The position numbers and the translations under genes are program-made. The notes under the pieces are model-generated. The model saw only the letters and a program-made list of their open reading frames with translations, had not been told where the DNA came from and made no database searches. Below are positions 26,494 to 34,283 of a stretch of 64,000 nucleotides of DNA, one piece after another (position 1 is the first letter of the stretch; each line of letters starts with the position of its first letter). Source of the stretch: Paraburkholderia rhizosphaerae (lineage in GTDB: Bacteria > Pseudomonadota > Gammaproteobacteria > Burkholderiales > Burkholderiaceae); assembly GCF_004366595.1 (NCBI RefSeq), contig NZ_SORE01000018.1, positions 103,932-167,931 of the forward strand, given 5' to 3'.

Positions 26494-27285
26494 TCAATGC
26501 GCGTTGACGCTGAGTTCGACGATTCCCGGGTTCCGGAAGTTGATCGAGTCCTGCTCGTCGAATTCGCAGGTCGACGGCCGCGACCGCGCGCGCGCGACGA
26601 GGTCCTTCAGCCACGAAGCGGCCACTTCGATCGGTGCAGTCCGGCTTTCGTCGGCCTCCAGCAACTGGCCGTTGGCCAGCGTGTACCGGGACAGGCCCAA
26701 TTCGCGGATCGCCTTCGTGACGTTGCATCCGTGACTGGCGGCACGGGTGATCGTGTTGACCGCGCTGCGCGGAAACACGCTGACCGGTACCGCAAAAGCA
26801 CGACTGTTGTCCTTCAGCTTCAAATGGAATGCACGCTTGCTTCTTTTCGCGAGCGTCGTCGCCATTTCGGCGAATTCGTCGGTTCTGTCGAGGTGAGCAT
26901 GCGGAAGCAGCATCACGAAATCGCCGATCGATACGCTTAACCCGACCGACACGGCTTTTTCGGAGCTCTGCTTCTTCTGCAGCGAGATCCACCGCACATT
27001 GCGATGCTGCGCGAGCAGCCGGGAGCGGCTTGCCGAACTCAACGCTGTACCGACGTTATCGACTACGATGATTTCGTAGTTGATGAATCTGCCGCGCAAG
27101 CTGGCTTCGAGACCGACCAGTGTCAGCCGCTCGACCTCGGTCTCGGTGTTGATCGTAATGACAGCGGACGCGATGGTATTGGCGTGCAGGTTTCTTGCGA
27201 AGTCGCCAGTCCGGAAGTCGCCGTGTGGCCGCCCGCGCGATGCATGGTCACGGGGGTTCAGTGAGGTAACGGTCGAATCGTACAT
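26494..27285 (-). CDS. GT2-like glycosyltransferase
   Basis: A 263-residue protein taken from MYDSTVTSLNPR, where TGGAGA gives the best ribosome site; starts 15 or 36 bases upstream are possible. 'ASAVITINTETEVERLTLVG' and 'FINYEIIVVDNVGTALS' resemble the first strands and D residue of family 2 glycosyltransferases. The usual DxD appears only weakly ('MLLPHAHLDRTDEF'), so catalysis is uncertain. It is first in a minus-strand run with the FAD oxidoreductase and another glycosyltransferase-like gene. Confidence 0.55.
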   Translation of the reverse strand: MYDSTVTSLNPRDHASRGRPHGDFRTGDFARNLHANTIASAVITINTETEVERLTLVGLEASLRGRFINYEIIVVDNVGTALSSASRSRLLAQHRNVRWISLQKKQSSEKAVSVGLSVSIGDFVMLLPHAHLDRTDEFAEMATTLAKRSKRAFHLKLKDNSRAFAVPVSVFPRSAVNTITRAASHGCNVTKAIRELGLSRYTLANGQLLEADESRTAPIEVAASWLKDLVARARSRPSTCEFDEQDSINFRNPGIVELSVNAH

Positions 27286-27759
27286 TTTCTGAGTCTCCAT
27301 TTCGAAGTCATGGTCGGACAATAAGCAGGATTTCAGCTTGTGCGCGGTCGCCTGCCGGTAACGGAATCTGCGAAGCCCCTTGACGGGATACGGCGTCGCT
27401 TGTCGATGGAAGGAATAATGGCAGCGGAGAATTAGCCTGAAATGATGGCTGGGAGCGGCGTTGGACGCCGCGCTAGCGAGCAGCTAGCGGAAGCTGGAGC
27501 AGCCGTCCAGGCGCCTGGCCGCGCGCCGGAAAGATGCGGGAAACGATGTGGGGGCTTGGGTCGATCAGATATCGTCAGATGTTCGATATGCAGTCGCGGC
27601 GTTCGTTATTCGGCGCTAATTCTCGCCGCGCAGAAGAGATTGATCGTTGATCAGCAGGGGGAAATCAGCGCCTCGAGCGGTGCTGCGCGCATCAAGGTTC
27701 CGGGGATCGGTCTTGAGGTTCGCGATACGGCTGTGGATTTTGCACGGTATGTAGAGAGG
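27286..27759. other. Intergenic region left of the IS remnant
   Basis: A reading frame crosses part of this stretch in phase with the IS orfA, but its residues look unrelated to any protein. It should contain the promoter of the minus-strand glycosyltransferase run and the left end of the IS element. I could not identify the terminal inverted repeat. Confidence 0.35.
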
Positions 27760-28035
27760 ATGCTGGGGGCGTCTCAGGAGAGTCGATACAGCGATGAGCA
27801 GATTGTGCGGATTTTGCGGGAGGCGGACAGTGCGCCGATAGCCGAGGTGGCGAAGCGCCACGGCGTGAGCGATGCGTCGATCTACGCATGGCGCAAGCGT
27901 TTCGGGGAGATCGTCAGCGACGACGTGAAGCGTCTGCAGGCGCTGGAAGCCGAGAACAACCGGCTGAAGAAACTCGTCGCTGAACGGGATCTCGAACTTG
28001 AGGTGATGAAGGAGATTCTCGGCAAAAAGTGGTGA
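27760..28035 (+). mobile_element. IS3-family transposase OrfA
   Basis: The 91-residue product from MLGASQESRYSDEQIVRILR carries a helix-turn-helix ('IAEVAKRHGVSDASIYAWRKRFG'). It also has the leucine-zipper-like coiled coil 'LKKLVAERDLELEVMKEILGKKW' of IS3-family OrfA, which binds the element ends and pairs with OrfB. OrfB begins in an overlapping frame just before the stop, as in active IS3 elements, but OrfB itself is broken. Confidence 0.85.
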
Positions 28036-28560
28036 GCGCACAAGTACGCCGCGAGCAGGCCCGCTATGCGATTTCGCGCGGGTTGAGCGAGCGGCGTGCG
28101 TGTGCGCTGGTTCGGGTCAGCCGCGCCAATGTCGGTTACGTGAACAGGATGCTTAGCAAGGATGCTGGGGTAATCCAGACGATGCGGCAGCTCTCGGGGG
28201 ACGATCCGCGATTTGGCTCGCGCAGGATTCGCATCATGCTTGCCCGCGAAGGCATTGTCGTAGGCAAGGAACGCTGCGGCCGGTTGTGGGCGCAGGCGGG
28301 GCTGCAGGTGCATCGCAAGCGGCGCAGACGTCGGGGGGTGTCAGTAATTTCGTGTCGCCGGCTCGCGCCCGCGGCCATTTGCACCAGAGATGCGCAATGC
28401 GATGTTGAGCTATCTGTCTGATCGTCGTTGACGAGCACGCGCGCGAATGTTTGGCAATCGATGTTGCGGGCTCGATCCGGTCTGCCCGGGTCATCAAGGT
28501 GTTAAGCCAGCTGATCAGCGTTCACGGCGCACCACGATATATGCGCACCCCGCTAGAGAG
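28029..28560 (+). pseudogene. IS3-family OrfB remnant (frameshifted, truncated)
   Basis: From GTG 28029 the frame reads 'QVRREQARYAISRGLSERRACALV' and 'DDPRFGSRRIRIMLAREG', the N-terminal part of OrfB integrases. After 'KRRRRR' (about 28335) the frame is lost. At about 28429-28540 another frame resumes with 'VDEHARECLAIDVAGSIRSA' and 'LISVHGAPRYMR', the start of the DDE core. The rest, including the catalytic residues after 'RYMR', is missing. The element cannot transpose by itself. Confidence 0.8.
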
Positions 28561-28919
28561 CCGCCTCCTCGACCGATTAATCCGGGACTTTCGGATTCTG
28601 TGAGCGCGGCGCGGTCGCCACTTCTGACGCCCCTTCCGACCGCAGGCGGGCCATGAAGGGCCATTCGCCCGAGCCTGCGCGCCGACATTCGGAGGTCGGT
28701 TCCACTCGGTAAGCTCGCCGTTTGGTCGTTGCCGAACGCGAACGTTGCTCCCTCGTCCGAGGAGGATGGTGAAGCAAATCAGCCGTTGCCGTCTATCGAA
28801 CCGGTTGCTTCCAAGTATCGCGTTCAGCGCCCTTCTTATGTGAGGCGTCGCACAAGACCGCGCAATGCACTCCAGTTCGCCCAACGCTACCGCGATCAAG
28901 CGGCTAGCGATCGTGGCGG
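28561..28919. other. Non-coding stretch after IS remnant
   Basis: No credible gene was seen. The sequence looks like rearranged debris between the broken OrfB and the DUF3800 gene. Confidence 0.4.
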
Positions 28920-29732
28920 TCAATATGCAATTGTCTGTCGCGCTTCAATGCCATTGTCACGTAGGTAGTCACGCAGCACGACGTAACGCTCACGATACTT
29001 TTTCGACTTGATTTCCTTCGGACTGAACCAAAGACTAATTGAGTGTACCTGATTGGCGTCTCCGGATAAGCTGGCTTCCCGAAAGAACAATGGCGACAAC
29101 TGCTGAAGGATGGCTGCGGCCGACGCTTTATGTTCTTTCGTCCCTTGGGTAAACGCGTTAATTGCAAACCTTAACGATCCGAGTATGACGTCGACTAAGC
29201 TACAGAAATGCGACTGACCAATCGCAGCTATGTGATAGCCCACGATGTATTTGATTGCCATTGTGTTGCTATACGGAAGCTTGCCAGTCAGGCCGATTGC
29301 CAGCTTTTCCCGTAAATGTTCGTCAAGCTGCTTATCGACGAAACGGTCGATAAGTACGAGTCCGGCGACTTTGGGTCGATGCAGGAAACAGTCGAAGTGA
29401 TAGCACAATGTATTGATGCCGTTTCGTCTTGCGTCGTCTGAACTGGTAGCGATGTCGTGGAGTAGCAGATTGACCAGCAGTTTGACTTCGAATTTCACTG
29501 CAGTCGCGATAATGGCCTGTTTGAACTTGATAAAATCTTCATGTGACATACCCTGGGGGCCAGGATTGAACTTCACAAGAAAATTAGGTGGCACGCAGAA
29601 TCGCTTTCTGATCTTTGCCAGTTCGCTGGACAAGCCCTCCGCCCGTACACCATTGATGGCAATTCCTCCGTACACGAAAAAATCTCCAGAGATCTTCTGG
29701 AAGTTTGTCTCGTCGCAATAGAGCAAATACAT
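28920..29732 (-). CDS. DUF3800-domain protein
   Basis: The 270-residue protein starts MYLLYCDETNFQKISGDFFVYGG, with GGAGGCGAT upstream. The early 'YCDET' Asp-Glu pair, the central 'VLIDRFVDKQL' and the C-terminal 'VDVILGSLRFAIN' fit DUF3800, a family predicted to have an RNase H-like fold with acidic metal-binding residues. It is often found beside mobile elements and defence genes. Composition is visibly less G+C-rich than the neighbouring core-like genes. It borders the island's IS remnant; the exact activity is unknown. Confidence 0.75.
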   Translation of the reverse strand: MYLLYCDETNFQKISGDFFVYGGIAINGVRAEGLSSELAKIRKRFCVPPNFLVKFNPGPQGMSHEDFIKFKQAIIATAVKFEVKLLVNLLLHDIATSSDDARRNGINTLCYHFDCFLHRPKVAGLVLIDRFVDKQLDEHLREKLAIGLTGKLPYSNTMAIKYIVGYHIAAIGQSHFCSLVDVILGSLRFAINAFTQGTKEHKASAAAILQQLSPLFFREASLSGDANQVHSISLWFSPKEIKSKKYRERYVVLRDYLRDNGIEARQTIAY

Positions 29733-30186
29733 ATCGCCTCCAACTTCGCAAGTGTGAACACCCTAGTGTTCTGCTGTCTGTTGCACTATCGAATGGATGA
29801 GAGAGAGTGTAGATCAGCGAGCGATACGTGGAACCGTTCCTGGTGGGTTGCGCAAGCTACAGGAATGGAAGTCGTCGCCAAGATTTACGAAGCTTTCGTT
29901 GCGTTGCACGGGTTGATTGCAAACACTGTCGCCGTGCCGACGGCGGGCCATGAGCGTTATCTAAAGTAGCTTTCAGTTAACACCATATGCAGTCCGGATG
30001 AGGCTATCCTAGCGAGTGAGCCAATTCGGCGGCTAGCAGATTGCATGAGAGTGTCGATTCAAACGACGCACACAGTTCAATTTTGCTATTAGCGTGGAAT
30101 GACCTATTTTGATTTAACAATGCGATCCGAGAAAGTCGCATTGCCTTCCAAGCGCGTCTAACGAATCCGCTAGACGTAGCGAAGAG
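29733..30186. other. Intergenic region between divergent DUF3800 and lipoprotein genes
   Basis: No convincing gene. It is relatively A+T-rich and must hold promoters for both divergent genes. Confidence 0.4.
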
Positions 30187-30207
30187 TCTCTTGTCAGAGA
30201 CAAGAGA
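30187..30207. promoter_or_regulatory. Perfect inverted repeat upstream of lipoprotein gene
   Basis: TCTCTTGTC-AGA-GACAAGAGA has 9-base perfect arms and lies 51 bases before the start at 30259. It could be an operator, or a hairpin if transcribed. There is no T-run, so it is unlikely to be a terminator. Confidence 0.4.
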
Positions 30208-30258
30208 GTAGACGATACGATCTCTTGCATCGACACGGCGGCCATCATGGAGGCATAA

Positions 30259-31578
30259 ATGCATGGGAAAAGACACACCCCGGTGTCGGCGTTCGTGTTG
30301 GTCGTTTTTCTCAGTATGCTCCAGGGATGCGGATCGGTCGACTCGCAACCTACCGACTGGGTATCGCGTGACTGGGCCGGGAGTATGGCTACGTACAACA
30401 TTTTCCCAATCTACCCTCCCAGTGAAGATGTTCACATTGGTGACATTTATGCATACCGCCTTGATGAAGCAAAACGTGGCGACGGGAATCTTTTCAGGTC
30501 GGTCAAGCTCGATTACGTTTCCCAGACAGCTGCGCTACGAGCCTACTACGACCACGTGCCAGTAATGCCGTCTACCTCGGATGAGCCAAGCACAGGCAAG
30601 ATTTGGCGACAGTTGGCAGCAGGCGAAGCGTATCAACCATCTGCGCAGGCGAGCTCTGATCCGAAAGCAGACGAAGGAAAAGGCGGCTCGGACGCCGTGC
30701 CCCCTCCGGCCAGGGGCAACAACAAAGCGCAAGAGCCGAAACACCCGGCGCGATCACCTGCAGATGGTGGAGCGCAAGTACGGGCGAACCCACAAGGTAC
30801 AAAGGACCAGCAGGCCGCAGATCAGAAGAAAGCCGTCAAACCGGTCAGCATTTTCACCGAAGTGGGGACGATGGAGCGTTTGCCTCTAGTCGCTTTTCCC
30901 GGCTTTACTCTCGCTCACGCTGACGTCGAGTCGCTCGGCGGAAGCGTTCCACTGCGCTTCTTCCACGCGTTGTTCGGCGCATCCCGCAACGCCGAAGGTT
31001 CAATCAACGTGAAGATCACCGCGGCCGAGACGTACGGCATCCCGGTTATGCAGGCCGCGAGAGCGTTGGCGAACTATTGCAAGACGGATATTGGACAGGT
31101 CGCCTGTTCGACCGGCTTTCTACGAGAGCAGATGAAGGCAATCGGAACCGTCGATTCGACAGTTCCCATGGCCGTCTCGATGATCAATAGACTGTACGTT
31201 GCCAGGTCGATCGAGTACACCTACGAAGCTTCGACTGCGGAGGGTGCCCAAAGCGATCTCTACGTCAACCTTCAGAAGGCACTCGACAATCAGAAGTCGT
31301 TATTGGACGACATCGCAGCAAAGAGTGCGTCCGCTGTCGCCGTCGCTGGGGCATCGGCTCCTGATCAGACAGTCGGTAAGCTGACAGATATCAAATCGGC
31401 ATTGGACGCCGTTTTGAAGCAGATCCAAGCGACTAACCAGCAGTTTGGAAACTCGCCGGTACCAGGTGCGAGCTTCACCGTTGGTCGAATCGATGCTCAG
31501 GGCGTAACTCTCATCCAAATTTTTGAGCGTCCGGTAGCTATCGGATATCGCGCCGTCACGATGCGGTCGAAGGACTAA
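30259..31578 (+). CDS. Outer-membrane-type lipoprotein of unknown function
   Basis: The 439-residue protein has a lipoprotein signal ('FVLVVFLSMLQGCGS', lipobox LQGC, Cys near 24) and a GGAGG ribosome site seven bases before the ATG. Residues about 110-195 are a Pro/Ala/Lys/Gln-rich, low-complexity linker. The rest has Ala-rich helices ('LYVNLQKALDNQKSLLDDIAAKS') and a C-terminal domain ending 'FERPVAIGYRAVTMRSKD'. No known domain is recognised. A small secreted protein follows after 10 bases, so the two are probably one unit. Confidence 0.65.
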   Translation: MHGKRHTPVSAFVLVVFLSMLQGCGSVDSQPTDWVSRDWAGSMATYNIFPIYPPSEDVHIGDIYAYRLDEAKRGDGNLFRSVKLDYVSQTAALRAYYDHVPVMPSTSDEPSTGKIWRQLAAGEAYQPSAQASSDPKADEGKGGSDAVPPPARGNNKAQEPKHPARSPADGGAQVRANPQGTKDQQAADQKKAVKPVSIFTEVGTMERLPLVAFPGFTLAHADVESLGGSVPLRFFHALFGASRNAEGSINVKITAAETYGIPVMQAARALANYCKTDIGQVACSTGFLREQMKAIGTVDSTVPMAVSMINRLYVARSIEYTYEASTAEGAQSDLYVNLQKALDNQKSLLDDIAAKSASAVAVAGASAPDQTVGKLTDIKSALDAVLKQIQATNQQFGNSPVPGASFTVGRIDAQGVTLIQIFERPVAIGYRAVTMRSKD

Positions 31579-31588
31579 GGGAGCCGAT

Positions 31589-31978
31589 ATGAACCCCAAC
31601 CATCCGTTTTGCCCTCAGGGCCCATACTTGGTTGGCGCGTTGTTGCTAATCTGCTTTAGCCGGACCGCGGCGCAAAATACACCCACCCGTGCGCCTACCG
31701 ATACCCCAGCCAGCGCACCTGTTGCCGGTGCGGGGCCAGCGTCGACTGGGTTGTACTGCGACGATCCTGCCCATACAGGCACGCGTTGCTGCCAACTCAC
31801 ACCGGACGCGCGCGATAAGGATGACCTCTGCAGCTTGATTCCCAATATCAACGTGCCGCAGAACCCCATCGGCACATTGATTCCATCCGGTCCAATAGAT
31901 GGCATTGTGGTGTCGCCCGCCAGCGATAAATTCAATCCAGACAACCTTGCGCCGGGCAACCTAAGGATGAAACAGTGA
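31589..31978 (+). CDS. Small secreted Cys-containing protein
   Basis: The 129-residue product has a hydrophobic export segment ('LVGALLLICFSRTAAQ') and then a Thr/Pro/Ala-rich spacer. A Cys cluster follows ('LYCDDPAHTGTRCCQLTPDARDKDDLCSL') that could form two disulfides in the periplasm or outside. AGGGAG precedes the ATG and the gene starts 10 bases after the lipoprotein stop. Function is unknown; the tandem arrangement suggests a surface complex or cargo-carrier pair. Confidence 0.55.
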   Translation: MNPNHPFCPQGPYLVGALLLICFSRTAAQNTPTRAPTDTPASAPVAGAGPASTGLYCDDPAHTGTRCCQLTPDARDKDDLCSLIPNINVPQNPIGTLIPSGPIDGIVVSPASDKFNPDNLAPGNLRMKQ

Positions 31979-32426
31979 AGCCGGGATAGACGACGACTTC
32001 CACGCTTCGCGATCTAACTTCTGTCGCCGGCGCATGAGCGCCAACGACATCGCTTCGACGGTCAGCCGGTACTCCATGGAGCGGATGCGTGGTGTGTCCT
32101 TGGCAAAGATGCCTTTGATCACAAACATGCGCTGCCGTATAGACCAACGGCCGCTATGAGTCCAAGACGCGGCAGATATCCGTGCAGTGACGGACGACCG
32201 AGAAGGGTCCGACTTTTGCCGGCCATATCGGGCAGTAGTCGGCCATCGCGAGTCAGACAAGCGGTGTCTGCTTCAGGCTGGGAGCAATCGGACATTAAGT
32301 TGCAACGTGACGGCCAGTGCCACCAAGGCAGCCTGTCGACTCACGGCACAACGATGCACCTACCCGAAAGCTTTCGATGGGCTGCATGACTTCTGGCTCA
32401 CGCCCCCACGCTGCGGCAGCAGAGGT
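31979..32426. other. Intergenic stretch before the LexA box
   Basis: Several out-of-context short frames exist on both strands, but none resembles a protein. It probably contains rearranged remnants. Confidence 0.4.
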
Positions 32427-32450
32427 AATACTGTATATTTATACAGTATT
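32427..32450. promoter_or_regulatory. Perfect LexA-type SOS box
   Basis: The core CTGTATATTTATACAG (32431-32446) matches the CTGT-N8-ACAG consensus used by gamma- and beta-proteobacterial LexA. The dyad extends to 24 bases with flanking AATA/TATT. It lies about 190 bases upstream of the best start of the ABC-3C nuclease gene, and only 31 bases before a further upstream in-frame ATG (32482). It implies SOS induction of what follows. Confidence 0.75.
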
Positions 32451-32640
32451 CAATTTTTCTTCAAAGTGAGGCAGAGCCGCGATGAAAACGACCTTGAGGA
32501 TAGGGCGAGGTCGCAGTGCCGCCGCTTACATGAGCATCTGGTGCCACAATTCCCGTTGGACCAGTAGAACGTCTCGTGGGCTAGCGCACGCAAATGTGAT
32601 ACAAAGCGGGCATACGAAATCCGGGGATAATGCGAAAGGC

Positions 32641-33807
32641 ATGGACGTCATCCATGATAAAAAGCCGCGCGAGACAGTTGGTCGAACCACCGTCGCAAGG
32701 TTCCGTATGCAGTTCCAAGCGGCCGCCTATGCAGCGCTTGAGATCCTGAGCGGCAAAGAGATCGACCGGGTCTACTGCGATTATCACGACGATTTTGTCG
32801 TGCGCAGAACCGTAGCGGGTGTCGTCGACTACCACTTCTTCCAAGTGAAGACCAAGGGCAAGGCAAACCAGCAATGGGATGTCGCGGAGGTGTTCGCTCT
32901 CAAGAAGACAGGTGCGCTGGATACGGACGACAAGTTGGAGGCGGTCCGCAACAGCATCGCCGGCAAGCTGTTCGTGCATACCGTCGAATTCGGCGACCAG
33001 TGTCGTGAAATCACGGTTCTTAGTAACGTTCACTTCAACGACGATGTTCACGGCGTCGTCACTGACCTTTCCGCCGGCGCGTCCAGCAAGAAGTACATCC
33101 GTCAGTTCATCGAAAAGTTCGCGGAAGTCATTTCACCCGAGAGTCCACTGTCATCCGAGCAGATTGATGCGGCTCGAAAGAAACTCTCCTTGCTGCCGAA
33201 CGTTCAATACATCGGCGATACGCTCGAAGCCTTCAGTATTGCCGCACACAATGCAATCTGGAGGCACAGCGAGATTGAGCTGCATCAACACGAGATTGAA
33301 CGCCTCGCAAAAAGCTTGGTGACGCTTGTTGAGGAGAAGTCCTGCTCTCCCATCGGAGGGCTATCCAAAGCTGACATCGATCTAGCAACTGGGGTCGGCC
33401 TGGAAGACCTGCTTGACGTCCTGAGCATTTCCACCCAGGTGTACCAGACCCTGCTGCAAGGGGGCGACCCTGCTGCCATCAAAGCAGCGTCCATTCTTCA
33501 GCGGAAGCTAAAGGAGGCGGGCGCCACTGAATCCATGATCGAGGCGGCCTCGCGAGCCAAGGTGTCTTGGGACGTCTGGGTTAGAAGTGCGCGGCATACG
33601 TTTCCGGACTTCACGTTCAACGTCTTGCTCGATGAAATCGACAAGAAGTGCAAGGCTTGGCTGCTCGGAGGTGGCGTCTTGGGAGACCTTGAGAACTTCG
33701 TTCAAGAAACTCTTGACTCGCCCATCGCAAAGAAGTTCGCGGCATTGGATACGGACCTGGTGTTCGGAGCTTTCTGTGCTGCCGTCGTTAGGAGAGCAAC
33801 GCGATGA
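32641..33807 (+). CDS. ABC-3C effector: DUF4297-type (Cap4-like) dsDNA nuclease
   Basis: Read from ATG 32641 (MDVIHDKKPRETVGRTTVAR), giving 388 residues; an in-frame ATG at 32482 would add 53 unlikely residues. The N-terminal domain has 'IDRVYCDYHDDFVVRR' and 'YHFFQVKTKGKANQQW'. The spaced Asp and Q-x-K of a PD-(D/E)xK nuclease and the whole pattern match DUF4297, as in Cap4 and ABC-3C effectors. The C-terminal half ('LSISTQVYQTLLQGGDPAAIKAASILQRKLKEAGA') is a helical ABC-3C partner domain. It overlaps the next gene by ATGA. Predicted to cut DNA when the system senses a threat. Confidence 0.78.
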   Translation: MDVIHDKKPRETVGRTTVARFRMQFQAAAYAALEILSGKEIDRVYCDYHDDFVVRRTVAGVVDYHFFQVKTKGKANQQWDVAEVFALKKTGALDTDDKLEAVRNSIAGKLFVHTVEFGDQCREITVLSNVHFNDDVHGVVTDLSAGASSKKYIRQFIEKFAEVISPESPLSSEQIDAARKKLSLLPNVQYIGDTLEAFSIAAHNAIWRHSEIELHQHEIERLAKSLVTLVEEKSCSPIGGLSKADIDLATGVGLEDLLDVLSISTQVYQTLLQGGDPAAIKAASILQRKLKEAGATESMIEAASRAKVSWDVWVRSARHTFPDFTFNVLLDEIDKKCKAWLLGGGVLGDLENFVQETLDSPIAKKFAALDTDLVFGAFCAAVVRRATR

Positions 33808-34283
33808 GCTCGCCAGAATTTTTCAGCGAAGCTAGGCGGCTCGGCCTCAAGCTGAACCTCTCTGGTGAAGGATCTTCGCCTGTGCACACGCTCGACAACG
33901 AGGCTCTGTTCCAGTTGCCCCTGCTAGCCATGACCATCTTGGCAATCTCGAAGGGGCAGTCCAAGCCCCAGTTGCCCGAGATTGGGCAGTTGGTCGGCGA
34001 GTGTCTGGAGCGGACTGTCGCCGGCTTCAAAGGATCTTCTCAGGACATTGGTTGGTCCGGCAACCTGCGGATCAGGACCATCAAGGCGCTGACGTTCCTG
34101 GAGTCGACGGGGCTAGTCACCATCGACGAGGTGACACGCCGGATCGCCTCCACCGACTTGGGCAAGAAGGTCTACAACGACGCCGTGAAGGGAGAGAGTC
34201 TCTTGTCCCTCTCCATGAAAACCGTCGAGCTCAGCTACCAGTACATCCGGGATGAAGCTCAAGCCAGAGGGGAAGTAAATTGA
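33804..34283 (+). CDS. ABC-3C middle component
   Basis: The 159-residue protein is translationally coupled on both sides: its ATG overlaps the nuclease stop, and its stop overlaps the ATPase TTG start. The 'IRTIKALTFLESTGLVTIDEVTRRIASTDLGKKVYND' region looks like a winged helix, as expected for ABC-3C middle components that link effector and ATPase. AGGAG lies at 33790-33794. Family identity rests mainly on position and size, since these proteins diverge strongly. Confidence 0.65.
   Translation: MSSPEFFSEARRLGLKLNLSGEGSSPVHTLDNEALFQLPLLAMTILAISKGQSKPQLPEIGQLVGECLERTVAGFKGSSQDIGWSGNLRIRTIKALTFLESTGLVTIDEVTRRIASTDLGKKVYNDAVKGESLLSLSMKTVELSYQYIRDEAQARGEVN

Noticed and set aside
32482..32640. 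Upstream in-frame ATG for the DUF4297 nuclease
   Set aside because: The 53 extra residues do not resemble the family and are basic and Ser-rich. ATG 32641 fits the domain better, although the LexA box is closer to 32482.
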